A stretch of DNA of 64,000 nt from NCBI RefSeq assembly GCF_003633685.1, contig NZ_RBKT01000001.1:1488001-1552000 (forward strand), read 5' to 3'. The DNA comes from Micromonospora pisi (GTDB lineage: Bacteria; Actinomycetota; Actinomycetes; Mycobacteriales; Micromonosporaceae). The notes under the pieces are model-generated. The model had not been told where the DNA came from. It did no database searches and was given only the letters and a program-made list of their open reading frames with translations. Both the position numbers and the translations under genes were made by a program. This document shows, piece by piece, positions 27,331 through 36,700 of the stretch (within the stretch, counting starts at the first letter, position 1; every line of letters begins with the position of its first letter).

Positions 27331-27702
27331 TCAGCACGTGATGAGGACCTGAGGCGTGCTCTTGTTGAAGGCCATGTTCGGGTCGAACTGGATCGCGCTG
27401 TAGGTGCCGGTTCCGGTGCTGCGGCACGGCCAGTCGAGCCGACCCGAGGCACCGGGCATCAGCACGATCTCCGTGCTGGAGTGCCATGCCGAACCGTCGG
27501 CCTCGTGGCGGACCAGCCACAACGTGGTCGGTGCGGCGCAACCGTTGCTCGCCGTCGTGAAGATCCGGAAGCCGCCCGGGTCCCGCGAGGGCGTGGTCGG
27601 AGTGGTGATGCAGGCGGTGTCCTCCGCGAGCCGCGCCGGCTCGGCCAGGCCGCCGCCGAGCAGCGCACCGACGGTCAGCAACACCGCGGCGATTCCGTTC
27701 AT
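27331..27702 (-). CDS. small secreted four-cysteine protein, unknown
   Basis: A 123-residue protein with a short signal peptide (hydrophobic residues 4-20). The mature part of about 100 residues contains exactly four Cys (in AEDTACITT, SNGCAAP, DWPCRS and the terminal ITC), enough for two disulfides. The sequence is rich in Thr, Ser, Gly and Pro and is probably all beta. It sits 27 nt after the subtilisin-like gene and 23 nt before the glycosyltransferase, inside the glycosylation operon. No homologue is recognised; it is not alignable by eye with neocarzinostatin-type apoproteins. Its size, export and two-disulfide capacity nevertheless resemble those apoproteins, so a drug-binding role is a hypothesis. 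Confidence 0.72.
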   Translation of the reverse strand: MNGIAAVLLTVGALLGGGLAEPARLAEDTACITTPTTPSRDPGGFRIFTTASNGCAAPTTLWLVRHEADGSAWHSSTEIVLMPGASGRLDWPCRSTGTGTYSAIQFDPNMAFNKSTPQVLITC

Positions 27703-27729
27703 GGGTCGGGCTCCTCTCGGCCGGTCCGT

Positions 27730-29805
27730 TCAGCCGTTGAAGTGAAGGGCGTCGTCGATGGTCTGGTCCACGGTGTTGCCCCGGGTGTCCGTGAACTGGG
27801 CGCGCAGGGAGAGGCTCCGCGCCCCGGCGGGCCGGGCGATCACGGCGACATATCCGCGGGCTCCGCCAGGTACGACGAGAGCCTGGTGCCAGCTCGCGCC
27901 CCCGTCGCCGGAGAAGGTGACCACGAGCCGCTTCGGCCGGCCGACGACAGCCTGCGGTTGCGACTCCACCGAGATCGGGACGGTGATGATGGGCGCGTCG
28001 CCGGCCTGGTTGACGGTGTCGACGCGGGGGAAGTAGCGCACCACCCAGAGCGGCAGCGGTACCGGATCGGTGCTGCCGGCCTCGGCCGAGAAGGTCCACG
28101 TCGCGTCGACGCGGGTCGACATCCGGAACATCGAGTGGCGCTCCGAGACGTTGCGGACGCGGAAGGTCGCCGGACCCGGGGGCACGGTCGCGTTGAGTTG
28201 GCCGCCGGCCGACTCGCCGATCAGGCGTCCGTTGCGGAACAAACTGATCGAGGCGCGGTCGGAGCGGGAACCGGCCCGGTGATTGTCCTGGTCGGTGTAG
28301 AGCGGCACACCGAACCACATCCTGTCGCCCTGTACGGCGGCATGGTCCGGACGGAACAGGTACGGGCCGAAGACCGCCGCGTTCCACCGCTCCGTGTACC
28401 GCTTCCCCGCGACGAAGGAGCGGTAGTCCGATCCCATCGCCGTCGCGTAGACGGGCACGCCGCCCTGGACGATCTGCTCGCCGAACGACCCCGACCACTG
28501 GGTGTCGCGCGTGTCCAGCAGGTGCGTCACCTGGGCGGGCAGGTCGTACGGCAGCAGGGTGCCGGACACCGCGGCGTAGCCCGGGGCGAGCCCGTACCAG
28601 CCCTTGGTGCCCTGGCGTCCGGTCACCTGCGTGTGATGTCGCCCGGTCGACGCGGCGAGCTCCCGGTCGGCCACCGTCCGGTGGAATCCGGTGAAGAACC
28701 GGCCGGGCTGCGTGTCCAGCAGGTTGTAGGTGTACGGGGTGTTGCGGAAGTCGCCGTCCGGCCCGGGAACGCCCCAGGTCGAGGATATCCCCGACGTCAT
28801 CTCCTCAGCCGTCACCGCAGGCCCGAGCTGCGCGGTGAACAACGTGCCGAAGGTCCCCGCCAGGAGCGAGAGGGAGTGGACCTGGCCGTCGCCGTACCGG
28901 CGGTCGAACCCGACGTCGACCAGCGCAGGTCTGGCGTCGCCGCGTTCCACCCGCGTGGTCACCGGTTGGGTCACGCGCGCGTCCACCGTAACGGTGAGGT
29001 CCCGGTCGAGCGTGAGCGTCGGCTGCACCAGACGGTGCCAGTTGGACTCGGCGTCGACTATGTCGCCGACCAACGTGTACCGGCCCTGGGGCAGACTGGC
29101 CGTGGAGACGCCGGCCTCGTTGGTCAGATACTCCCGGACCGTCGTGTCCAGGCCGAGCACCAGGGACTCGGCGTTCGTGGTGGCACGGCCGTCGCGCCCG
29201 AGGTAACGGACCGTCAGCGTGTGCGTGGTGGCGGCGCCGGCCGACGCGGTGGTGGGGGTGGGGGTGGGGGTGGCGACCCCGTCCAGCGACAGAGTCGGCC
29301 CGTCGTCGGCCTCCAGGGCGCCCGCGAGCTTCTTCCAGTTGGCCCCCGCGGTGGCCTTCAGTACCGGCGGCACGGCACCGCCGGACAGCCGTACGGGCAG
29401 GTCCGCGCGGTGCGCGTCGTCGTATCCGGCCACGATCAGGGTGGTGACGTCGAACAGTCGCCGGTCCAGCCGTCCCGCCACGATCAGTCCGCGGGCGTCC
29501 TCCGGTACGACGACCAGGCGCCCGTCGACCCGCTCCGTGGTGAAGCGGAGCCCCTCCCGGCCCAACCCTCTGTCGATCGCCGCGCGACCGCCGTCCGCGA
29601 ACACGGTCACCCGGTCACCGGTGATCAGCGTGACCTGATGCTCGCCGGCCGGGTCGGGTGCCGTCGGCCGCTCGGCCGCGCCGACCCTCACGGCCGCGTG
29701 GGCGGCCGGTGGAGACGCGCCGAGCAGCAGCCCGAGCAGCACGGCGGTGACCCCGAGGAATGGGGTGGGACGGCGGATCGCACGGACACCTGGGCGCATC
29801 GTCAT
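27730..29805 (-). CDS. secreted S8 (subtilisin-family) protein lacking the protease domain
   Basis: A 691-residue exported protein starting at ATG 29805, with GGAGGTC ahead. The signal peptide spans about residues 15-38. Residues 50-165 match the N-terminal region of large actinobacterial S8 peptidases (HQVTLITGDRVTVFADGG, GRLDRRLFDVTTLIVAGYDD). A Pro-Thr linker follows (ATPTPTPTTASAG). Residues 186-691 match the beta-rich C-terminal part of the same proteins, starting HTLTVRYLGRDG. The catalytic subtilisin domain, with DTGxxxxHPDL, HGTH and GTSMA motifs, is missing altogether, and the reading frame is intact across the join. It is the first gene of the operon with the four-Cys protein and sugar genes. 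It cannot be a protease. Binding, inhibition or sequestration outside the cell is possible. Confidence 0.75.
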   Translation of the reverse strand: MTMRPGVRAIRRPTPFLGVTAVLLGLLLGASPPAAHAAVRVGAAERPTAPDPAGEHQVTLITGDRVTVFADGGRAAIDRGLGREGLRFTTERVDGRLVVVPEDARGLIVAGRLDRRLFDVTTLIVAGYDDAHRADLPVRLSGGAVPPVLKATAGANWKKLAGALEADDGPTLSLDGVATPTPTPTTASAGAATTHTLTVRYLGRDGRATTNAESLVLGLDTTVREYLTNEAGVSTASLPQGRYTLVGDIVDAESNWHRLVQPTLTLDRDLTVTVDARVTQPVTTRVERGDARPALVDVGFDRRYGDGQVHSLSLLAGTFGTLFTAQLGPAVTAEEMTSGISSTWGVPGPDGDFRNTPYTYNLLDTQPGRFFTGFHRTVADRELAASTGRHHTQVTGRQGTKGWYGLAPGYAAVSGTLLPYDLPAQVTHLLDTRDTQWSGSFGEQIVQGGVPVYATAMGSDYRSFVAGKRYTERWNAAVFGPYLFRPDHAAVQGDRMWFGVPLYTDQDNHRAGSRSDRASISLFRNGRLIGESAGGQLNATVPPGPATFRVRNVSERHSMFRMSTRVDATWTFSAEAGSTDPVPLPLWVVRYFPRVDTVNQAGDAPIITVPISVESQPQAVVGRPKRLVVTFSGDGGASWHQALVVPGGARGYVAVIARPAGARSLSLRAQFTDTRGNTVDQTIDDALHFNG

Positions 29806-30027
29806 GACCTCCGGAGGCTCACTGGCATTGGCTGGCGATCACACGGGGACAAGGGAGATTGTCGTCGCCGGTCGGTCACCACTCATCTTCCAGATTGCGC
29901 TTCCTGGACGTTGATTTGCACCGCTGGTCCGCTCGCCGTGGACGGCACATTGAAAGGTGCCCTCTCACAGAACCGCCATGCACGCTGAACCCATGCTGGA
30001 TGGGAAACGGTCTGACCGATACCTCGA

Positions 30028-31275
30028 ATGGTGGCTGACATGAAGGCGAATTCATCGAAGGAAACGTGCAGGATCTGCGGCGGAATCGTCCGCCAGTGGT
30101 TCGATTTCGGTCCGCAGCCCATTTCCAATGCCTTTCTCAGGCACACGGAGGTGGCGGACGAGATCCGGTACGACCTCGTGGTCGGCATCTGCGGTGACTG
30201 CACCATGGTCCAACAGCAGAACGAGTGCCCCCGGGACCGGATGTTCCGGCCGGACTACCCGTACCGCGCGTCCGGATCCGTCATGATGCGAAAGCACTTC
30301 GAGCAGGTGGCCGAGACCTTCCTGATGACCGAACTGGCCGGTCCGGACCCGTTCATCGTCGAGATCGGCAGCAACGACGGGGTCATGCTGAGGACCATCA
30401 GGACCGCCGGCGTACGTCACCTCGGGGTGGATCCCTCGGTCGACGCGGTCGAGGTCGCCGCCGCCGAGGGCGTACGGGTACGGGTCGACTTCTTCGAGGA
30501 GTCCTCGGCCACGTCGATCCGCGCCGCCGAGGGTCCGGCCGACGTCATCTATTCGGCCAACACGATCAGCCACATCGCGTACATCGACTCGATTCTGCGC
30601 GGGGTGGCGACCCTGCTCGCCCCGTCGGGTGTGTTCGTGTTCGAAGATCGTTATCTCGGTGACATCGTCGAGCACTCCTGCTTCGACCAGCTCTACGACG
30701 AGCACTTCTACCTGTTCGCGGTCCGTTCCGTGCAGGCGATGGTCGCCCGGTTCGGACTTGAACTGGTCGATGTCGAGCACCTCGCGGTGCACGGCGGCTC
30801 GATCCGGTACACGGTCACCCTGGCCGGTGCGCGCACCCCGTCCACGGCAGTGCGCGACATGCTGGAGCAGGAGCGCAAGCAGGGGCTGGCCGAGATGGAG
30901 ACGTACGAACGGTTCGCGGAACGCATCACCGCCATCCGACACGACCTCCGTACGCTGTTGGAGCGGCTTCGGTCCGAGGGTCGGCGCGTGGTCGGATACG
31001 GCGCCACCTCCAAGAGCGCCACGGTGACGAGCTACTGCGGGATCGGCCCCAACCTCGTCCCGTTCGTGTGCGACTCGACGCCGGAGAAGCAGGGGCGATT
31101 GTCGCCCGGTTCCCGCATTCCGGTCCGGCCGCAGGAGGCGTTCAGCGACCCGTATCCCGACTACGCCCTGCTGTTCGCCTGGAACCACGCGGAAGAGATC
31201 ATGGCCAAGGAGCGCGAGTTCAGCGAGCAGGGCGGGCGATGGATCCTGTACGTGCCCACCGTCCATGTCGTTTGA
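30028..31275 (+). CDS. TDP-sugar C-methyltransferase, TylC3/EvaC/SgcA3-like
   Basis: A 415-residue three-domain methyltransferase. The N-terminal zinc-binding domain has CRICGG and CGDC with the linking FGPQPISNAF, as in Methyltransf_13 proteins. The central SAM domain reads FIVEIGSNDGVMLRTIR, followed by a catalytic-type region EHFYLFAVRSVQ. The C-terminal Methyltransf_14 domain includes VVGYGATSKSATVTSYCGI and PVRPQEAF. TylC3 and EvaC add a methyl to C3 of TDP-keto-sugars; SgcA3 of C-1027 is the enediyne counterpart. ATG 30028 has no good ribosome site; ATG 30040, preceded by GGTGG, may be the true start. It is divergent from the glycosylation operon, sharing a 222-bp promoter region. Confidence 0.88.
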   Translation: MVADMKANSSKETCRICGGIVRQWFDFGPQPISNAFLRHTEVADEIRYDLVVGICGDCTMVQQQNECPRDRMFRPDYPYRASGSVMMRKHFEQVAETFLMTELAGPDPFIVEIGSNDGVMLRTIRTAGVRHLGVDPSVDAVEVAAAEGVRVRVDFFEESSATSIRAAEGPADVIYSANTISHIAYIDSILRGVATLLAPSGVFVFEDRYLGDIVEHSCFDQLYDEHFYLFAVRSVQAMVARFGLELVDVEHLAVHGGSIRYTVTLAGARTPSTAVRDMLEQERKQGLAEMETYERFAERITAIRHDLRTLLERLRSEGRRVVGYGATSKSATVTSYCGIGPNLVPFVCDSTPEKQGRLSPGSRIPVRPQEAFSDPYPDYALLFAWNHAEEIMAKEREFSEQGGRWILYVPTVHVV

Positions 31276-31298
31276 ACCACTCGGCCCACTCCGGCCCG

Positions 31299-31337
31299 CC
31301 GGCGCGGGGGCGGCGACGTCCGCCGTCACCGCGCCGG
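31299..31337. terminator. GC-rich hairpin between convergent genes
   Basis: ccggcgcgg (31299-31307) pairs with ccgcgccgg (31329-31337), and an inner ggcgg/ccgcc pair extends the stem. It lies between the C-methyltransferase and the exporter, which converge. Confidence 0.5.
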
Positions 31338-31347
31338 TCGCGCTCGG

Positions 31348-32982
31348 CTACCGCCTGACCTCCCCGACCGCCTCCGGCAGACCGGTCCCGCCCTGCGGCG
31401 GCACGGGCGCACCGGGTCGGGCGGTCTCCTCCGGCGACTGCTCCTCGGTGGCTCCGACACCCGGCGTCGCCGTCCGCAGAAGCACGAGGGCTATGACGGC
31501 GAACAGCACCATGGCGATCGCCGACACCGTCGCGACCACGTGCAGCCCGCCGGTGAAGGCGTTCCGGGCGACGTCCAGCAGCACGGTGCCGAGTTGGCCG
31601 GGCAGTTCGCCGGCCGTCGCGGACGCGGCGGGCAGGCTGTCCTGGGCCGCGGTAGCGGCGTCGGACGGAATCTCGGCCGGGATCTCGGCCATTCGTCCCT
31701 GGTAGACGGCGGCGCCCAAGCTACCGAGGGCGGCGACGCCGAACGCGATCCCGAACTCCCCGTTGGTCTCCGACAACGCCGAGGCGGCGCCGGCCTTCTC
31801 CGGCGGGGCGGACCCCACCACCAGTTGGGTGCTCAGCACGCCCATCGGGCTCGTGCCAGCGAAGGCGATGGCATACCCGATCACGACGAGGGCGATGCTG
31901 CCCGTGCTGTTGACCTGGGTCAGCATGACGAGTCCCACGGCGGTGACGAGGAGTCCGCCGGCGATGGCGTAGGACGGCTTGAACCTGGCCGCCAGGGCCG
32001 GGGCCGCCATGTTGCCCGCGATGGCCAGGATGAAGGACGGCACCAGCCACAGACCCGCGACCAGTGGCGACAGCCCGGCCACCTGCTGGAGGTACATCGC
32101 CACCAGCAGGGTGATGCCGCCCATGGTCGCCGAGCAGAGCAGCGCCACCCCGAGCGCGGCCCGCAACGTGCGGTTGCCGAACAGACGCAGGTCGAGCAGC
32201 GGGTGCGCCAGGCGACGCTGGCGGAGTACGAACACCGTGCCGCAGGCGAGGCCGACCAGCAGGGACAGGACCTGCGGCACGCCCAGGCCGTCGGCGGCGA
32301 ACTTCTTCACCGCGTAGATGATCGGCAGCAGGGCGGCGAGGGACAGCACCGCGCTCAGCAGGTCCAGCCGGCCGGCCTCGGGCGCCTTGTACTCCGGAAG
32401 CAGGATCGGCCCCAGCACCAGCAGCAGCGCCATGACCGGGAGCCCGATCAGGAACACCGAGCCCCACCAGAAGGACTCCAGCATGGCCCCACCGACGACC
32501 GGGCCGATCGCCATGCCGCCCATGAAGCAGCTCATCCAGACACCGATCGCCAGCCCCTGCTGGGTCGGATCCTTGAACATGTTGCTGATCAGCGCCAGGA
32601 GCGAGGGCATCAGGGTCGCACCCGAGATGCCGAGCACGGCCCGCGCCAGGATCAGCGTCGTCGGGCTGTCCGCGTACGCGGCCAGCACCGAGGCGGCGCC
32701 GAACAGCGCGGCGCCGATCAGCAGGAGTTTCCGGCGTCCGATGCGGTCCCCCAGCGTCCCCCAGGTGAGCAGGAAGCCGGCGATCATGAACCCGTAGATG
32801 TCGACGATCCAGAGCTGTTCGGTGCTGTTCGCGCCCAGTTCCTCACTCAGGTGGGGCAACGCCAGGTTCAGCACACTGATGTCCAAGGACAACAGCAGTG
32901 TCGGCAGCGCGAGTACCGCCAAACCGATCCATTCCCGACGGCCTGCTTTCGGGACTTCCCCGACGGAGACGTTGGCGTTCAT
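31348..32982 (-). CDS. MFS drug exporter, DHA2 (14-span) family
   Basis: A 544-residue major facilitator with about 14 spans. Family motifs are LLSLDISVLNLALPHL in span 1 (motif D1), GTLGDRIGRRKLLLIG (motif A) and ARAVLGISGATLMPSL (motif B). Span 5 carries GMAIGPVVGGAMLE (motif C of antiporters). The cytoplasmic tail is Pro/Glu-rich. Members such as Mmr, QacA-like and SmvA-like proteins export cationic drugs by proton exchange. It is downstream of the FMN reductase gene at 33009-33596 on the same strand, 26 nt apart. It is a good candidate for self-resistance by product export; the SgcB-like antiporters of enediyne clusters belong to the same broad group. Confidence 0.87.
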   Translation of the reverse strand: MNANVSVGEVPKAGRREWIGLAVLALPTLLLSLDISVLNLALPHLSEELGANSTEQLWIVDIYGFMIAGFLLTWGTLGDRIGRRKLLLIGAALFGAASVLAAYADSPTTLILARAVLGISGATLMPSLLALISNMFKDPTQQGLAIGVWMSCFMGGMAIGPVVGGAMLESFWWGSVFLIGLPVMALLLVLGPILLPEYKAPEAGRLDLLSAVLSLAALLPIIYAVKKFAADGLGVPQVLSLLVGLACGTVFVLRQRRLAHPLLDLRLFGNRTLRAALGVALLCSATMGGITLLVAMYLQQVAGLSPLVAGLWLVPSFILAIAGNMAAPALAARFKPSYAIAGGLLVTAVGLVMLTQVNSTGSIALVVIGYAIAFAGTSPMGVLSTQLVVGSAPPEKAGAASALSETNGEFGIAFGVAALGSLGAAVYQGRMAEIPAEIPSDAATAAQDSLPAASATAGELPGQLGTVLLDVARNAFTGGLHVVATVSAIAMVLFAVIALVLLRTATPGVGATEEQSPEETARPGAPVPPQGGTGLPEAVGEVRR

Positions 32983-33008
32983 GGAATCCCTTCTTGTTTC
33001 GAATCACT

Positions 33009-33596
33009 TCAGACGACGTACGGGTGCGCACGGCGGGCCGCCCGTAACCCCCGGGCCCACCAGGTGAGCTGGTCGAGCATGGCGTTCAGGGCGGTGTGGC
33101 AGTCGGCGGACGGCTTCGGCCACGTGCCGTCCGCGTCGAAGTCGTTCCAGTACTCGGGGAGGCTGACCGAGTCCCGGATCGTGATGGCGTGCAGTTCGGT
33201 GAACACCTCGCGGAGCTGACTCGTCGCGTGCAGCCCGCCGGACGGTCCCCCGTACGAGACCACCGCGACCGGCTTGGCCCGCCATTCCTCCGCGTACCAG
33301 TCGACGGCGGTCTTCAGCGGCGCGGGAAAGCTCCTGTTGTACTCGGGGGTCACGATGACGAACGCGTCCGCGGCGGCGAGCCGTGGCGCCAGCGCCAGCA
33401 CCGGCGCCGGGACCGGTTCCTCCTGGTCGGTCAGAACGTCGGGCAACCGTACCTTGGCCAGGTCGATCAGATCGATGTCTAACGTGGTGCGACGGCACGC
33501 CCGGCTGACGAACCACGCCGCCACCGAGGGACCGAACCGGCCGTTGCGGGTGCTGCCGACGATGACCGCCACGCGCAGAAGATCGTCGTCGCTCAT
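33009..33596 (-). CDS. NADPH-dependent FMN reductase
   Basis: A 195-residue flavodoxin-fold protein. The phosphate-binding motif VIVGSTRNGRFGPSVAAWF is that of NADPH:FMN reductases such as SsuE-like and chromate/azo-reductases. VIVTPEYNRSFPAPLKTAVDW and VVSYGGPSGGLHA complete the flavin site. It could supply reduced flavin to the two-component hydroxylase at 19454, or act as a quinone or disulfide reductase. It is upstream of the exporter in a two-gene operon and divergent from the SARP regulator across 160 bp that contain the heptamer repeats described separately. The reaction is well supported; the physiological partner is not. Confidence 0.85.
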   Translation of the reverse strand: MSDDDLLRVAVIVGSTRNGRFGPSVAAWFVSRACRRTTLDIDLIDLAKVRLPDVLTDQEEPVPAPVLALAPRLAAADAFVIVTPEYNRSFPAPLKTAVDWYAEEWRAKPVAVVSYGGPSGGLHATSQLREVFTELHAITIRDSVSLPEYWNDFDADGTWPKPSADCHTALNAMLDQLTWWARGLRAARRAHPYVV

Positions 33597-33634
33597 CAGG
33601 AGCCCGCCGTCACGATCAATGCACCTCCGTCGGA

Positions 33635-33654
33635 TGGCGTTTGGCGTTTGGCGT
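33635..33654. repeat. three tandem TGGCGT repeats at 7-bp spacing
   Basis: TGGCGT occurs at 33635-33640, 33642-33647 and 33649-33654, each followed by T or C. It lies just upstream of the FMN reductase start on the minus strand and about 100 bp before the SARP gene. It may be a simple repeat or part of the shared control region. Confidence 0.75.
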
Positions 33655-33672
33655 CCAGTCTGGAGATGCGCG

Positions 33673-33712
33673 CTGTCGGCCGACCATCGGTGGACTGTCG
33701 GTCGTCAGTGGG
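33673..33712 (+). promoter_or_regulatory. SARP-type heptamer direct repeats at 11-bp spacing
   Basis: Heptamers ctgtcgg (33673), ccatcgg (33684) and ctgtcgg (33695) start exactly 11 bp apart. A weaker copy, cagtggg, lies at 33706. SARP regulators are known to bind direct heptamer repeats repeated at 11 or 22 bp, usually close upstream of a promoter. The array ends 44 bp before the SARP start codon, and a possible -10 box catgat lies near 33725. Autoregulation, and control of the divergent FMN reductase-exporter operon, are inferred. Confidence 0.6.
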
Positions 33713-33756
33713 CGCCGGTCGCACCATGATTCACACCGTCGCGGTACGGTTACTCC

Positions 33757-36700
33757 GTGCATTTCCGGGTGTTAGGTCCGCTTGAGGTGCGGACCAGAAG
33801 CGGTGAGCCGGTCCAGATCCCCGAGTTGAAAGTGCGGGCGCTGCTGGCCGACCTCCTGGTGCACGAGGGGCAACCGGTAGCGGCGGAGCGCCTGGTCGCC
33901 GACCTCTGGGGCGAACACCCGCCACACAATCCCGTCGGCGCTCTGCAACTCAAGGTCTCCCGGCTGCGGCGGGTCCTGGACGACGCCGAGCCCGGCGCCC
34001 GGGCCCTGCTGGTCTCTCGACCGCCGGGATACCTGCTCCAGTTCACCCCCGACGCCACGGACGCCGGTGAGTTCGCCGCCCTGACCCGCCGGGCCCGGAC
34101 CGCGCGGGACCCGCGTACCCGGGCCGGGTGGCTGGCGGACGCGCTCCGCCTCTGGCGCGGGCCGGCCCTGGTCGACTTCGCCGACTGGCCGTTCGCCCAG
34201 CGGGTGGCCGCCCGGCTGGAGGAGGAACGGCTGGTCGCCCTGGAACAGCAGGCCGACGCGCAGCTGGAGCTGGACGACTGCGGCCCGGTGATCGCCGAAC
34301 TCGGCGACCTGGTGACCCGCCATCCGTACCGGGAGGGGCTCCGGGGTCTGCACATGCGCGCGCTCTACCGGTCCGGCCGGCAGAGCGAGGCGCTCGCCAG
34401 TTATCGGGAGATCCAGGCCCGGTTGGCCGAGGAACTGGGCGTCGACCCGGGGCCGGAGCTGGTCCGGCTGCACCAGTCCATGCTGCGACAGGACCCCGCA
34501 CTGTCCGTCTCCCGGGCGGTGGCGACGGTGTCGCCCAGCCGGCCTCTCACCAACCTGTCCTCGCCGATCAGCGAACTGGTCGGCCGCGAGGAGGCGGCGG
34601 CCGAGGTGGTGGCACTGCTGCGGGCCGGCAGACTGGTGACCCTCACCGGGCCGGGTGGAGTGGGCAAGACCCGCCTGGCGATCCACACCGCCGGTGAGCA
34701 GCTTGCGGCCTACCCGGACGGCGTGTGGATGGTCGAGCTCGCGCCACTCGGTCGCGCCGGCACGACGGACGGGATCACCTCCGTCACGACCGCCATCATG
34801 ACGGTCCTGGGGATCCGGGAGACAGCCCCGGGGGCCGAGCCACTGGCGCCGGTGGCGCAACTGCGGGAGGCACTCGACAGCAAGCGGATGCTGCTGGTGT
34901 TGGACAACTGCGAGCATCTGGTGGACGCCGTCGCCGAGGTGGCGCAGATGCTGCTGCGTGCCACACCCGGTTTGTGCATTCTCACCACCAGTCGGGAGTC
35001 GCTCGGGGTGGCCGGTGAGAAGCTCTGGTCGGTTCCGCCGCTCGACCTGCCCCCGCCGGCCTCGGACGCCGAGCCCGAGGTGCTGATGCGCTCCGGGGCC
35101 GTCCGGCTGTTCGTGTCCAGGGCCGCCGCGGCGGCTCCCGGCTTCCGGCTCGACCGGGACAACGGACCGGCCGTCGCCGTGCTGTGCCGCCGGCTCGACG
35201 GCATCCCGCTCGCCCTGGAACTGGCGGCCACCAAGGTACGGGCGCTCGGCGTACACGCGATCGTCGCCCGGCTCGACGACCGCTTCCGGCTGCTGGCGGC
35301 CGGGCACCGTGGGGCGCCGCCGCGCCAGCAGACGCTGCGCGGAATGATCGACTGGAGCTGGGAGCTGCTGTCCGATCCGGAACGCTCGGTGCTGCGCCGG
35401 CTGGCCGTGCACGTCGGCGGGTGCACCCTCGACGCCGCCGAGCTGGTGTGCGCCGACGAGGACGTGGCCGCCGAGGACGTCCTCGACCTGCTGGCCCGAC
35501 TGGTCGACCGCTGTCTCGTATTCACCACCGACGGTACCGACGGTCCCCGCTACCACCTTATGGAGTCGATCGCAGACTACTGTCTCGTCCGGCTGCGCAA
35601 CGAGGACGACGTCGAGCGGATCCGGCGGCGGTGTCGCCGCTACTACCTCGGCCTGGCCGAACGAGCGGAGGGAGAGCTGCACGGTAACGCCCAACAGCTC
35701 TGGCTGGAACGCCTCGACGAGGAGACCGCCAACCTGCGGGCCGCGCACGACGACGCGGTCCGGGACGGCCAGACCGACGACGTGCTGCGCCTGGCCAACG
35801 CGCTGACCTGGTACTGGTTCCTTCGCGGCAGACTCCGCGAGGGCATGCGCCACCTGACGGCCGCACTGGAGATGCCGGGGCCGACACTCACCCCCGCCCG
35901 GGCCCGGGCCACGGCCTGGCGGGCCGGGCTCGCGGTGGTGGCCGGGGAACAGCCCGACGCCATCGAGGCCGGCGTCAAGGCGCTGGAGGAGTACGAGGGT
36001 CTGGGCGATCCTGTCGGCCACGCGCGGGCGCAATGGTTCCTCGGCTTCGTCCAGTCCGACTTCGGCGACCTGTCCGCGAGCACCGAGCTGGTGCACCGTG
36101 CCCTGGACGGCTTTCGTCGATGCGGCGATCGCTGGGGCGAGGCAGCCGCGCTGAGCACCCTGGCCAAGCACGGCATGGTCCGTGGCGATCTGGCCGCGCT
36201 GGAACGACACGGGGAGCAGAGCGCGCTCATCTTCGGCGAACTCGGCGACCGTTGGGGCCAGCTACAGGCCACCGACTCGCTGGCGACGCTCGCCGAGGTA
36301 CGGGGCCAGCATGACCAGGCCGCGCGGATGCACCGGGACGGGTTGCGTACCGCGGAACGACTGGGCCTGTGGCCGGAGGCGTCCAGCCGGCTGTCGTGGC
36401 TCGGCCGGATCGCGATGTTGCGGTGCGACTTCGACGAGGCCAGGGACCTGCATCAGCGGGCCCGACAGTTGGCCGTCGAACAGAGTTACAAGCCGGGAGA
36501 GATCTTCGCCGAGATGGGCCTGGGTATCCTGGCCCGCCGGGAGGGTCGGCTCGACGCCGCCGAGAAGCACCTTCGCGACGTCCTGGAGTGGCTACCCCGG
36601 GAGAACTACGAACTGGGTGACACGCTGCCGCTCGCGTTGATCCTGCCGGAACTCGGCTTCGTCGCCGAGCAGCGCGGAGACGCCGCGACCGCGCAGATCC

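Noticed and set aside
31540-33219. Long plus-strand open frame (559 codons) opposite the exporter
   Set aside because: Composition is Gln/Arg/His-rich with no domain, and it mirrors the minus-strand exporter, which has clear motifs. It is an antisense shadow in high-GC DNA.
33772-36210. 812-codon minus-strand frame opposite the SARP regulator
   Set aside because: No domains; the opposite strand has BTAD and Walker motifs in order.
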